A stretch of 64,000 nt of DNA, from the NCBI GenBank assembly GCA_963825765.1, contig CAWGUU010000014.1:423982-487981 (forward strand), read 5' to 3'. Each line of letters begins with the position of its first letter. The stretch's first letter is position 1. Shown piece by piece: positions 39,970 to 48,761 of this stretch. Made by a program: the position numbers and the translations under genes. The notes beneath the pieces are model-generated. The model was given only the letters and a program-made list of their open reading frames with translations. It had not been told where the DNA came from and ran no database searches. The DNA is from CAWGUU01 sp963825765 (GTDB lineage Bacteria > Actinomycetota > Acidimicrobiia > Acidimicrobiales > AC-14).

Positions 39970-40790
39970 GCCGCCGGCACGTGTCGGACGCAACCGCCTG
40001 GATGATCGACAGGCTGAGACAGGAGGCAGACCCGCGGGCGGGGGCCTCGACCGTGGCCCGCTCCGAACCGATCGTCGGCCCCGACGCCACCGAGGACGCG
40101 CCGCCGGCCGACATCTACGAGGCGCTCTACGAGTCCCACGCCACGTCCCAGACCGATGAGACCGTCGTCGGCGACCTCAGACTCGGTCCCGTCGAGCTCG
40201 AGATTCTCGTCGACCAGGGCCTCCTCCCCACCGACACGCTCGTCGACCTGGGCTGCGGGATAGGCAGGCTGGCGTGTGAGGTCGCCCGGTGGATGGACGG
40301 GGGCGAGTACATCGGTACCGACGTGTCGGACACCATGCTGCGACGGGCGCAGTCCCGGTTGGACGCGCTCGAGGGCGAGCCCAACTGGAAGGTGCGCTGG
40401 CTCAAGCAGCGCGGCACCACGTTCGACCTTCCCGACGGGTCCGCCGACATGATCTCCGCCTTCTCGGTGTTCACCCACATCGAACACGAGGACACGTACA
40501 ACTTCCTGCTGGACGGTCGCCGGATCATCCGCCCCGGCGGCCGGTTCGTCTTCTCCTGCCTGCCGATGGACCTTCTGGCGTCGCGCATCCTCTTCGACGA
40601 CTCGGCCCGCCTCGACTTCTCGGAGCGGTGGGCGAGGGTCCGCAACGTGACGACCTCCATCGACATGATGGAGGCGATCAGCAGGATGGCCGGTTGGGAG
40701 CCGGAGCGGTGGATCCCCACGTCCACGGACTACTTCGGTCAGACGATCTGCGTCCTGCGGCCGAGGGCGGAGGGTCCGGGGATCGTCTAG
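39966..40790 (+). CDS. class I SAM-dependent methyltransferase
   Basis: The 274-residue protein has a 75-residue lead, then LVDLGCGIGRLACEVARWM as SAM motif I, IGTDVSDTMLRRAQ, DLPDGSADMISAFSVFTHIEHEDTYNFLLDGRRIIRPGGRFVFSCLPMD and a C-terminal region ending TDYFGQTICVLRPRA. GTG 39966 overlaps the desaturase stop by four bases; GTG 39981 is an alternative. It closes the export operon. The substrate is probably a sugar or a lipid-linked glycan. Confidence 0.8.
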   Translation: MSRRHVSDATAWMIDRLRQEADPRAGASTVARSEPIVGPDATEDAPPADIYEALYESHATSQTDETVVGDLRLGPVELEILVDQGLLPTDTLVDLGCGIGRLACEVARWMDGGEYIGTDVSDTMLRRAQSRLDALEGEPNWKVRWLKQRGTTFDLPDGSADMISAFSVFTHIEHEDTYNFLLDGRRIIRPGGRFVFSCLPMDLLASRILFDDSARLDFSERWARVRNVTTSIDMMEAISRMAGWEPERWIPTSTDYFGQTICVLRPRAEGPGIV

Positions 40791-40968
40791 CCGGCGCCCG
40801 CCGAGCGTGGACGAGAGGATGAGCGAGGGGCACTCAGTGCCGAGTCGACAACGTTTTGCGCTGTTCTCCAACGGCACCTCGGGGACACGCTGGCAACGGC
40901 AGGGGACGACCATTATGGCTCCAGGCCGAGGTCGTGAGCGGCGAAACGCGCCAAGAGGCCGGTCCCCA

Positions 40969-40989
40969 TGTATGACGTATTGTGATACA
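40969..40989. promoter_or_regulatory. palindrome overlapping the -10 of the toxin-antitoxin operon
   Basis: TGTATGAC (40969-40976) and GTGATACA (40982-40989) form a 21-bp inverted repeat with one mismatch. The right half contains TG-T-GATACA, an extended -10, and the expected start point falls at or next to the GTG at 40998, so the transcript would be nearly leaderless. An RHH antitoxin binding here would repress its own operon. Confidence 0.5.
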
Positions 40990-40997
40990 GTTCGGTC

Positions 40998-41237
40998 GTG
41001 GCACAGGCAATCTCCGTGCGACTCGATGACGAAGCAGAGCGAGCGTTGCGTTCCCTCGAAGCGGCAGGGATGACCCGGTCGGAGGCCATCCGGACCGCGC
41101 TGATCGAATCCGCCCGCCGCCTTCGCGAGCGCTCGGAGCTCGCCGCCGAGGCTGCCGCCTTGGAGGCAGACGACGCCGACCACGAGGAGATGCTGTCAGT
41201 CGCAGCGCTGATGGAGTCGCTGCGTGCTCCGGGGTGA
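40998..41237 (+). CDS. ribbon-helix-helix antitoxin
   Basis: The 79-residue protein starts MAQAISVRLDDEAERALRSLEAAGMTRSEAIRTALIESARRL, a canonical ribbon-helix-helix DNA-binding domain (beta-strand ISVRLD, then two helices). The acidic tail (EAAALEADDADHEEML) would bind and neutralise the toxin. It overlaps the mazF start by 14 bases, the usual layout of an antitoxin-first operon, and probably represses its promoter through the palindrome at 40969-40989. Confidence 0.8.
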   Translation: MAQAISVRLDDEAERALRSLEAAGMTRSEAIRTALIESARRLRERSELAAEAAALEADDADHEEMLSVAALMESLRAPG

Positions 41238-41541
41238 CGTGTACCGGTTGAAGCTCCCTAAGGGAGTTGGCCACGAACAGCACGGCGATCGCTTCGGCGT
41301 GGTCGTCCAGGCCGACGAACTGCTCCCGCGATCGGTAGTCCTCGTGGCGCCGACATCGCGCAGTGCACGGCCTGCGTCTTTTCGGCCCGAGATCGAGGTG
41401 GAAGGCGATGCCACGCGCGTTCTCGTCGAGCAGGTCGGAGCTGTCCATGCGACCCGGCTCGGCAATCTCGCTGCCCACCTGACGCGCGAAGAGCTTTGGG
41501 GCGTCGACGACGCCCTGATGACAGTCTCCGGCCTCCGCTAA
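41224..41541 (+). CDS. MazF/PemK-type mRNA interferase toxin
   Basis: The 105-residue protein reads MLRGDVYRLKLPKGVGHEQHGDRFGVVVQADELLPRSVVLVAPTSRSARPASFRPEIEV, then RVLVEQVGAVHATRLG. R-G-D-V-Y/W near the start, the G-x-E-Q/R-x-R-x-x-V-V-V loop and the T-S strand match MazF toxins, which cleave single-stranded mRNA at short motifs in a ribosome-independent manner. Length is typical. Its antitoxin is the overlapping RHH gene. Confidence 0.85.
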   Translation: MLRGDVYRLKLPKGVGHEQHGDRFGVVVQADELLPRSVVLVAPTSRSARPASFRPEIEVEGDATRVLVEQVGAVHATRLGNLAAHLTREELWGVDDALMTVSGLR

Positions 41542-41595
41542 CCAGCCGCGCTGCCCGGCCGCTCGGGCGCGGTCTTGACAACACCGGAACCGTCG

Positions 41596-42603
41596 TTATG
41601 CACGTCCGCCTTGGCGCGCCGCACCTCCGCCGGTGGCGGCCGGCGGGCCCGAGCGCGTCTGTTCATCTTGCGGCGGAAGCTCGTATGTCGTTGCTCGCTC
41701 TATTAGCTGGAAGCCCGCCTGCGTGTACGCCGAGGCCGGCGCCGGGTAGTCAGCCCGGGGCGTGGTGTTGACGAACACCTGGGAACCGCCGCACGCCTCC
41801 GCACGTGCGGCGATCTCTAGGCATAGCGCCACGGCCAGCCCGCGGCGGCGATGCTCGGGCGCTACGCCCATCGGTTCGATCTCGGTGACGCTTGTCGCCC
41901 GGTCGAACCAGCCGATACAGCAAGCGGCGAGCTCGCCGTCGGAGGCGACAGCAACGAGATCCAACGCAGCGTCGTACAGCCATGTCGAGCGCACCGCTTT
42001 GTACGCCTCCGGGGTGAAGGAGCTCTCGGCTTCCGGGTTGACGGATCGACCATCGACATAGGGAAGCGACGCCGGCCGCCACGCCCTGCGATGCACAGCC
42101 ACTCGTGCCTCGAGTTCTCGAGCGGACTCGCGCACGGCGCGGATCGTGTAGCCAGCGACCGTGCGTCGCGGGTCGCCGTCAGCGCCATCCACGTCTCGGA
42201 ACATGCCCGCCCACTCCCTTCGAGAGGAGGCCGCGAACCCTGCGCCCTGCACTTCGGCCTCGAGTTCCTCAGCACCGTCCCACACGGCGATCTTCGAGCG
42301 CGAACTGCGCGGCACGCGGACGACTATCCAGCCCACCAGCGCAGCGGCTACATCGGCTCGGCCGCGATCGACTTGGGCGTGGAGTTCGCCCATGTCGTGG
42401 CCGCCCCGACTCGCCCAACCGATGACAGTGCCGTCGCGATCGCCTGCCACCACAATCTCGTCGGCAAGCGCGTTGCGAGCAAGGGCCCAGCCGAGCCCAC
42501 CCGGATGCCACCCCGAAGGCCACACCCGGCTGGCCAACCGTTGCACCCCCTCGACGTCGTGATCACACAGGGCATGAAGACGGACCGACGACGTTCCCTC
42601 CAT
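41596..42603 (-). CDS. double-GNAT-domain acetyltransferase
   Basis: The 335-residue protein has two GNAT-like halves. The second half is clear: AALDLVAVASDGELAACCIGWFDRATSVTEIEPMGVAPEHRRRGLAVALCLEIAARAEACGGSQVFVNTTP, where R-R-R-G-L-A is the acetyl-CoA pyrophosphate loop and E-I-E-P-M-G-V the central strand. The first half (residues 1-150) has the fold's hydrophobic pattern but a weaker loop. Substrate unknown. The last 25 residues are low complexity. It lies in the accessory patch, facing the mazF gene. Confidence 0.75.
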   Translation of the reverse strand: MEGTSSVRLHALCDHDVEGVQRLASRVWPSGWHPGGLGWALARNALADEIVVAGDRDGTVIGWASRGGHDMGELHAQVDRGRADVAAALVGWIVVRVPRSSRSKIAVWDGAEELEAEVQGAGFAASSRREWAGMFRDVDGADGDPRRTVAGYTIRAVRESARELEARVAVHRRAWRPASLPYVDGRSVNPEAESSFTPEAYKAVRSTWLYDAALDLVAVASDGELAACCIGWFDRATSVTEIEPMGVAPEHRRRGLAVALCLEIAARAEACGGSQVFVNTTPRADYPAPASAYTQAGFQLIERATTYELPPQDEQTRSGPPAATGGGAARQGGRA

Positions 42604-42926
42604 CCCCTAAGTCTGAATCACAGCCGCGACTCCCGCCGAATGGTTTCGCTGCGGCCGCTGGTCCCCACGGCGTGCATCACCGACCCGACGCGACTCGCCT
42701 CCCCGTCGAGCGAGTGAGTGACTTGCGGGGCGATGACTGAAACGCGATGTTGATCGCCGGCTGTGTCGAGCGGGGGCCCGCTTCCTTCCTCAGTCCTGTC
42801 CACGACGATGAGGAAGGGATGAGATGGTCAAGGTTGGGGCGCTCGGGCCGGACGTGACGGTATGTGAGGAAAAGTCAGAAGAGCAGTGAAGGCCGAGGGT
42901 CGATGTGATCGAGAATCGGCGCCGTG
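42604..42926. other. intergenic stretch, no gene seen
   Basis: Between the divergent GNAT and phosphotransferase genes no reading frame with coding-like composition, tRNA-like fold or long repeat was found. It presumably contains both promoters. Confidence 0.5.
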
Positions 42927-43703
42927 ATGGACGACAACCGAGAGATCCCCCTCGCCGGCGGGTCGATGAACTCGGTCGTCCGCGTGGGTGACACCGTCCG
43001 CCGTACGCCCGGCCGTTGGACGCCGGCGGTGCACAGCCTGCTTCGCCACCTCGAGGAGGTTGGCTTCGAGGGCGCCCCCCGAGTCCTCGGCTTCGACGAG
43101 CTGGGGCGCGAGGTGTTGACCTACATGCCGAGCGACTCGTCCCCGCGCTGGTCGGGAGCGGCGCTCGAAGGCGCTGGGCGGCTGGTCAGAAGGCTGCACG
43201 ACGCCCTCGCTGGTTTCGTGCCTCCCGCAGATGCCGTGTGGCGGATTCCGCCCATCGCCCGGCGAGGGGGCGAAGGCCCCATCGGGCACAACGACCTCGG
43301 GACGGACAACACCGTGTACGCCGACGGCGTCCCGTACGGCTTCATCGACTGGGACATGGCCGGGCCCGCCCCACCGCTCCACGACGTCGCCCTGGCCGCC
43401 ATCAACTTCACGCCTCTGGCTCCCGGACGCTTCCGGCCACCCGGTTGCCCCCCGCACGCCGCGCGAGCGGCTCGGCTACGGGTGTTCAGCGACGCGTACG
43501 GCGTCGAGGACGGGCTGGCGCTGCTGGACGCGGTCGAGGCGTTCCAGCGGGACGCGCTCCTAAATATGCTCGAATATGGGACGCAAGGGATCTCGCCGTA
43601 CCGAATCTTCCTGGCGGCCGGCCAGGACCGGAACGTGCGTTCGAACCAAGAATGGCTGCGCACCAACCGGCGCGAACTCGAACGGGCGCTCCAGCGGCCC
43701 TGA
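42927..43703 (+). CDS. aminoglycoside phosphotransferase (APH) family kinase
   Basis: The 258-residue protein has the APH fold's catalytic and metal motifs: GHNDLGTDNTVY (H-x-D-x4-N loop) and GFIDWDMAGPAPPLHDVAL (D-W-D Mg2+ site). The N-terminal lobe is short (RVGDTVRRTPGRWTPAVHSLLRHLEEVGF). Members phosphorylate aminoglycosides, choline, homoserine or other small hydroxyl compounds, so resistance should not be assumed. GTG 42924 one codon upstream is an equal alternative start. Confidence 0.8.
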   Translation: MDDNREIPLAGGSMNSVVRVGDTVRRTPGRWTPAVHSLLRHLEEVGFEGAPRVLGFDELGREVLTYMPSDSSPRWSGAALEGAGRLVRRLHDALAGFVPPADAVWRIPPIARRGGEGPIGHNDLGTDNTVYADGVPYGFIDWDMAGPAPPLHDVALAAINFTPLAPGRFRPPGCPPHAARAARLRVFSDAYGVEDGLALLDAVEAFQRDALLNMLEYGTQGISPYRIFLAAGQDRNVRSNQEWLRTNRRELERALQRP

Positions 43704-43997
43704 CTCATCCCCAGCCGGGCCGCACGCCGCACGGCTCCGGCGCGGAACGCGGTTTGACCCTCGACAGCGAGGTTCGAGCCCGACATGCTCGATCCGTAAC
43801 ACGATGACTTCCCTGAAAGCACTGTCGCTTCGCGGCGAGGTGCAGTCCGCAACATGTGCTGGGACGGGCGTTCGGAGACGCCTTTCGCCCGTCCGACCGC
43901 TTCCAGAGCCGTCGTTCTGTCGCGTCTGCGTCCGGGTTCCGGCTTGGGCCGTTCGGCCGGCCGATCCCCCGACGGCGTTCAGTCGGAAGAAGGCAAA

Positions 43998-44606
43998 ATG
44001 ATGCTCAGTGTGAGGATCGGCGTTTGCTCCGATGTGCACGGTCGGCATGACCGGCTCCTGACTGTGCTCGGCGCCATGGCGGCGGCCGGGGTCGACGAGC
44101 GCTGGTGCCTCGGCGATCTGGTCGGAAGCGAGCCGGTCACGCCTGAGCTGGTGGGCGCGGCTCGCCAACTCGACCTGCTCATCGCCGGAAACCACGACGC
44201 CTGGGCGCTCGGGCCAGACCAGGTCACCGCCCGCGGGCGCGACGTGTTCAGATTGGCGAAGCGGGCAATGGCCAGCCGTCACGGCATCGACTGCTGGCAC
44301 GGCTCGCCGCGCCACCCTCTGCTCGGGTTCCTCACGGAGGCGACTGCCGCCCGGGTCCTGCCCGACCGGCCCCTGGGCTCGCTCGGCCTCGTCGGCCATA
44401 CGCATGAACCGGCGCTCTTCGCCTACGACGGCGCCACGACGCGCGCGGTGCGCCCCGCCCCGGGCGAGTCTTACGACTGGCTCGGGACCGGCGCCTGCAT
44501 GGCCAACCCGGGGGCGGTCTGCGGCAACCCGCGTGACGCCGCAAGCTGGTGGCTCATGGTCGACATTGACGCCCGCGTGCTGCGGTGGCAGCGCGAGGAG
44601 CTCTAG
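43998..44606 (+). CDS. calcineurin-like (YfcE-type) metallophosphoesterase
   Basis: The 202-residue enzyme has a complete metallophosphoesterase motif set: GVCSDVHGRHDRL (D-x-H), WCLGDLVG (G-D), LLIAGNHDAW (G-N-H-D), WHGSPRHP and LVGHTHEPALF (G-H-T-H), which bind two divalent metals. Length and order fit the small YfcE/Mj0936-like phosphodiesterases. ATG 43998 has AGAAGG about six bases upstream; ATG 44001 is equally possible. Physiological substrate unknown. Confidence 0.85.
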   Translation: MMLSVRIGVCSDVHGRHDRLLTVLGAMAAAGVDERWCLGDLVGSEPVTPELVGAARQLDLLIAGNHDAWALGPDQVTARGRDVFRLAKRAMASRHGIDCWHGSPRHPLLGFLTEATAARVLPDRPLGSLGLVGHTHEPALFAYDGATTRAVRPAPGESYDWLGTGACMANPGAVCGNPRDAASWWLMVDIDARVLRWQREEL

Positions 44607-44625
44607 TCCGGGGACGGTCGGCCCG

Positions 44626-45498
44626 CTACAGTCCTCGCAGGAGGCGGTCCACCTCCGGCGGCGAGCCCGACGCGCGGGCGGCGGCCTGGTGGGCGAGGTC
44701 CCAGAAGCCGAGCGTGCCGGTGACGATTGCGTCGGCAACCGCCCTGTCCCACGGGACCGAGTCGGGCGGGAAGGCAACCTCCTCGCGAACGTAGAAGGCG
44801 TCGGCCCAGTAGAGCTGGCCGCCGCCGCCGCTGAGTGCGGCCTGACGGCTGTCGAACCAGTGCGTCTCGTGGGTCTCGAAGTCCGGGCCGCCGTCCGTCA
44901 CGCCGTAATGGGCCAGGTGAGCGAGCCGCCACAGCACGAACCCATGCCGCCGAAGGAAGGCGTCGACATCGGCGAACAGCGGCTGGCCCTCGTAGATCGG
45001 ATTGAACTCGACCTCGACCTCCACCGCCCGGACCGTCGCCAGGGCTCGGACGGCTCCCCGGAGGACGTCGAGCTCCGAACCCTGCGTGTCGAGCTTGAGG
45101 TAGTCGACCCGATCGACGCCTTCGGCGGCGGTCCAGTCGTCGAGCCGCTGCAGCTCCACCTGTAGCTCGCCGGTCGGGGCGATGACCCCCAGGCAGTTCC
45201 TCGTCTCGAGGAGACTGACGTCCGGGGGGTAGAGCGAGGAACACGCCGGTTCTGCAGTCATGTGCAGGACTGCCGGGCCGGCTTCGGCACCGAGGGCAAC
45301 CGGCACGAATCGCGCCGCCGGGCCGCCACCGGTCAACTCTGTCAGCCGGCGGCACTCGTCGTCGTCGGGATCGAAGCCGATGACCCGCGTGCCGGGCAAC
45401 TCGAGCCAGACGGCCTGCGGTCCCCAGCGACAGCCGACGTCGACGACGGTGAGCGGCCTCGACAGCCATCGGGCCAGGTCCGGCAGTCGGGGGTCCAT
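44626..45498 (-). CDS. FkbM family methyltransferase
   Basis: The 290-residue protein has motif I VVDVGCRWGPQAVWLELPG, then GFDPDDDECRRL, YLKLDTQGSELDVLRGA (the K-x-D-x-x-G-x-E-x-x-V/L-L FkbM signature) and VEVEFNPIYEGQPLFADVDAFLRRHGF. FkbM enzymes O-methylate sugars or polyketides. ATG 45498 is favoured; an in-frame ATG nine codons earlier is possible. It starts the second glycan block and is convergent with the phosphoesterase. Confidence 0.85.
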   Translation of the reverse strand: MDPRLPDLARWLSRPLTVVDVGCRWGPQAVWLELPGTRVIGFDPDDDECRRLTELTGGGPAARFVPVALGAEAGPAVLHMTAEPACSSLYPPDVSLLETRNCLGVIAPTGELQVELQRLDDWTAAEGVDRVDYLKLDTQGSELDVLRGAVRALATVRAVEVEVEFNPIYEGQPLFADVDAFLRRHGFVLWRLAHLAHYGVTDGGPDFETHETHWFDSRQAALSGGGGQLYWADAFYVREEVAFPPDSVPWDRAVADAIVTGTLGFWDLAHQAAARASGSPPEVDRLLRGL

Positions 45499-45577
45499 CG
45501 CCTCATGATGGCTCGCACCGGGCACGACGACAGCGCTTCCAGGCGGGCGCCTCGTCCCGAAGGGTTAGTGTCGCTCG

Positions 45578-46543
45578 GTGGTCGAGCCGTCGAACGACAG
45601 CGGCCCGGTGCTGGTCACGGGGGGATCCGGGTTCGTCGGACGAGCCGTTCTGCGCGAGCTCGGCGCCCGCGGCATCGGACCCGTCGTCGCCCCGTCGTCG
45701 GCCGACTTCGACCTCACCCGGGCCGACGACGTCGCCTCCATGTTCGACGCCTACCGGCCCCGTCTCGTCGTCCACCTCGCCGCCCGGGTGGGCGGGATCG
45801 GCGCCAACCGGCGCTACCCCGCCGACCTGTACCTCGCCAACCTGCTGATGGGCACCTACGTCATCGAGGAGGCGCGCCGCGCCGGCACGCCCAAGACGGT
45901 GGTCGTCGGGACGATCTGCTCGTACCCCAAGATCACGCCGGTGCCGTTCGTCGAGGCGTCGTTGTGGGACGGCTATCCCGAGGAGACCAACGCCCCCTAC
46001 GGGATAGCCAAGAAGGCGCTGCTGGTGCAGGCCCAGGCCAACCGGGCCCAGTACGGGCAGAGCATCATCTACCTGATGCCGACCAACCTCTACGGGCCGG
46101 GTGACAAGTTCCACCCCGACGTGTCCCACGTGATCCCGGCGCTGATCAAGAAGTGCGTCGAGGCGCGTGAGGAGGGCAGGGACGAGGTCGAGGTGTGGGG
46201 CACCGGCGCCGCCTCCCGCGAGTTCCTCTTCGTCGCCGACGCGGCGCGGGGCATCGTCGACGCCACCGAGCAGTACGACGGCGACGAGCCGGTGAACCTG
46301 GGCTCCGGCGAGGAGCTTCCCGTCCGCCGCCTGGCCGAGCTCGTCGCCGAGGCGACCGGGTTCGACGGCGCCCTCCGCTGGAACCCCAGCCAGCCCGATG
46401 GTCAACCCCGCCGCCAGCTCGACACCTCTCTCGCCCAAAAGCTCTTCGGGTTCCAGGCCACGACGCCGCTCCAGGACGGCCTTCGGGAGACGGTCGACTG
46501 GTACCTGGCCAACCGCGAGGCGGCCGAGGCCCGCCGGGTCTGA
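45578..46543 (+). CDS. fcl: GDP-L-fucose synthase-like NAD(P)-dependent epimerase/reductase
   Basis: The 321-residue SDR enzyme reads LVTGGSGFVGRAVLRELGARG, VVHLAARVGGIGANRRYPADLYLANLLMG, a C-S-Y-P-K stretch, PYGIAKKALLVQAQANRAQYG (catalytic Y-x3-K), LMPTNLYGPGDKF and ASREFLFVADAARGI. The A-A-R/K-V-G-G-I-x-A-N motif and N-L-Y-G-P-x-D identify GDP-L-fucose synthase, which converts GDP-4-keto-6-deoxymannose to GDP-L-fucose. The partner GDP-mannose dehydratase is not in the window. Product likely serves the neighbouring transferases. Confidence 0.85.
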   Translation: MVEPSNDSGPVLVTGGSGFVGRAVLRELGARGIGPVVAPSSADFDLTRADDVASMFDAYRPRLVVHLAARVGGIGANRRYPADLYLANLLMGTYVIEEARRAGTPKTVVVGTICSYPKITPVPFVEASLWDGYPEETNAPYGIAKKALLVQAQANRAQYGQSIIYLMPTNLYGPGDKFHPDVSHVIPALIKKCVEAREEGRDEVEVWGTGAASREFLFVADAARGIVDATEQYDGDEPVNLGSGEELPVRRLAELVAEATGFDGALRWNPSQPDGQPRRQLDTSLAQKLFGFQATTPLQDGLRETVDWYLANREAAEARRV

Positions 46544-46562
46544 CCCGGCCGGAAACCCAGTC

Positions 46563-48761
46563 GTGAGCCGCATCTTCTCCCCTCCGGAGGGATCGGCCGG
46601 CTCCGCCGCCGGGCCGTCGCGGGCCGACGACGGGTTGGCCGGCCCTGTCGCAGGAAGCGGTCCCGCCGGTTCCACATGGGTGCGGGTGGCGGTCGGCGCC
46701 GGGACCGTCCTCCTCGTCCTGTGGTGGGCGTGGGTCTTCCCGTTCGGGCGGCGAGCGTTCGCCTGGCTCGACCCTCGCCTGGTCAAGTACCTGTACCTGG
46801 CCCTCGGGGCGCTGGTCTGCGGGGCCGTGGTCAAGGCGATCGTGTTCCCCGCCGCCCGGCTGGTGCCCCCGGGGCTGCGCCGGTGGACCGGGCCCGCCGG
46901 CCTCGTCGCCAGCATGATCGCCTTCTGCATCCCCCTGTTCGCGGCGTGGCAGACGGGCCAGTGGTGGGGCATGGTCGGCGGCGGGGTGCCCTACTCCGAC
47001 CCCCACATCTACTTCGGGGGGGCCGAGCGGTTGCTGTTCTTCGGCGACCTCGACGTCTACAACTCCCGGCGGCCGCTCAACGCCATGTTCCTCGCCGTGC
47101 GGTTGGCCGTCACCCATCTCGACCTGCGGATGGCGCTGATCCTCGGCGCCATCGCGGCCGGGGCGGCCACCTGGCTGGCGGCCCGGGCCGTCGCCCGGGA
47201 CCTCGGCCCGGTGGCCGGCTTCGCCCTGTTCGTCGGCATCTTCGGCTTCGCCCGGGTGTACGGCCCGACGCCGATGACCGAGGTGCTCGGCGTCACGCTG
47301 GGCGCCCTGGCCTTCGCCGCAATCTGGAACGCAGTGAGCTCCAGGAACCGCTGGCTGGCCGTCGGCGGCATCCTCCTGCTGACGCTCGCGCTCGATGCCC
47401 GGTCCGGCGTGCTCCTCCTGCCCGTCGTGCTGCCGCTGTGGCTGGCGTATCACTTCCGGGGATCCCGACGCTACGACTGGAGGATGCTCGGCGCCTGCGC
47501 CGCCATCGTCGTGCTCGGCGTGTCGATGAACCAGGTGGCCCTGGCCGGCCTCGGTGGCGACACCGACAACGTCATGGGCAACGGCGGGTTCCTCGTCTAC
47601 GGGATGGCCAGGGGCAAGGCCAGCTGGAATCTGCTCGACCCGGCGTGGCACGTGGTGTTCAACGAGCACCCCGAGACGTGGAAGATGTCGGACTCCGACC
47701 GCAACAAGTTCGTCAACGCCAAGGCCCGGGCCGAGGTGCTGGCCCATCCCGACACCTTCCTGGGTGCGGCGGTGCAGAGCGAGCTCAACTACCTGCGCAT
47801 GGCCAAGCAGGAGATCCTGCTCGACGTCCCGGTCGGCCGGCACCGGGCGCTGATGGCCGCCGTCGCCTTCGCCATCGCCGTGGCCTTCGCCGTCAGGGCC
47901 CGCCGCGACCGGTTCTGGCTGCTCGTCGACCTGGGCCTGTTCGCCTCGATGATCGTGGTGGTGCCGATTCTCGTCAGCTTCGTGCCGAGCAACACCCCAC
48001 CCGGGTGGGTGGCGCCGGCGCTGATGGTCACCGCGTTCGTCGCCTTCATCGGCATGGGCACCAGACGGCTGGCCGATACGCCCCACGTGGTCATGGCCCT
48101 CGTCGGCGTGGGGGCCACCGCCGCCTGCCTGCCCATGCTGGGCGTCGACACGGTGCGGGTGTTCGCGGCCACGTCCCCGTTCGCGGCCCTGCCCCTCGCC
48201 CTCGCCGTGGCGGTGCTGACCCGGACGGCCCGGGAGCGTCGGGCGGCGGTCACGACCGAGCTGGCGCCATCGGGGTGGAAGGAGCGGCCGAGAAGGGAGA
48301 TGGCCCTCCCCCTCGTCGTGGGTGCCGCGCTGGTCGGCGTCCTGTTCGTCGGACCACCGGTGGCCATGGCTGCGGTCGGCCGTCCCCCGGCACCGCCGCG
48401 CCTGTGCCCCGACGGACGCCCGGCCGAGCCGCTCCTCGGCGGGGTCGCCGTGCGGATCGTCCCCGACGGCGGACGGCGCGCCGTGGACGAGGTCGGCAAC
48501 GCCGCATTCGCCGCCCAGCTCCCGTTGTTCATGCCCATGCCGGGCAAGCACTTCAGCGGCGTGGACCCCCCGTGGACGCTCATCCACGGCCTGACCCTCT
48601 CCGGCACCGACCGCTTCGCCGTGGTCGACGGGGCCGTCACCGCCCCCCGGTCCTCGGCGCTGTACCTCTGCGGCGACGTCGTCCACGACCCCGAGACCGA
48701 CGCCCTGTTCTCCATCTACCCCGACCCCGTGGACGTGTTCCGGGGTCGCCCGCTGCCATGA
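46563..48761 (+). CDS. large polytopic membrane protein, GT-C-like
   Basis: The protein of about 732 residues starts at GTG 46563 with a 45-residue Ser/Gly/Pro lead, followed by at least ten transmembrane helices (for example VAVGAGTVLLVLWWAWVF, LYLALGALVCGAVVKAIVF, ASMIAFCIPLFAAW). The loop after helix 4 contains YSDPHIYFGGAERLLFFGDLDVYNSRRPLNAMF, with acidic residues reminiscent of GT-C lipid-sugar transferases, but no decisive motif is present. The last 150 residues are extracytoplasmic. It overlaps the methyltransferase-GT2 gene by four bases, so a role in the same glycan assembly is likely. Confidence 0.7.
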   Translation: MSRIFSPPEGSAGSAAGPSRADDGLAGPVAGSGPAGSTWVRVAVGAGTVLLVLWWAWVFPFGRRAFAWLDPRLVKYLYLALGALVCGAVVKAIVFPAARLVPPGLRRWTGPAGLVASMIAFCIPLFAAWQTGQWWGMVGGGVPYSDPHIYFGGAERLLFFGDLDVYNSRRPLNAMFLAVRLAVTHLDLRMALILGAIAAGAATWLAARAVARDLGPVAGFALFVGIFGFARVYGPTPMTEVLGVTLGALAFAAIWNAVSSRNRWLAVGGILLLTLALDARSGVLLLPVVLPLWLAYHFRGSRRYDWRMLGACAAIVVLGVSMNQVALAGLGGDTDNVMGNGGFLVYGMARGKASWNLLDPAWHVVFNEHPETWKMSDSDRNKFVNAKARAEVLAHPDTFLGAAVQSELNYLRMAKQEILLDVPVGRHRALMAAVAFAIAVAFAVRARRDRFWLLVDLGLFASMIVVVPILVSFVPSNTPPGWVAPALMVTAFVAFIGMGTRRLADTPHVVMALVGVGATAACLPMLGVDTVRVFAATSPFAALPLALAVAVLTRTARERRAAVTTELAPSGWKERPRREMALPLVVGAALVGVLFVGPPVAMAAVGRPPAPPRLCPDGRPAEPLLGGVAVRIVPDGGRRAVDEVGNAAFAAQLPLFMPMPGKHFSGVDPPWTLIHGLTLSGTDRFAVVDGAVTAPRSSALYLCGDVVHDPETDALFSIYPDPVDVFRGRPLP

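Noticed and set aside
42927..43703. Calling the APH-family gene an antibiotic-resistance gene
   Set aside because: The motifs define only the kinase fold; nothing identifies an aminoglycoside as substrate.
46146..48686. An 846-codon open frame on the minus strand
   Set aside because: Antisense shadow of the fcl and membrane-protein genes, Gly/Arg/Pro-rich, no recognisable motif.
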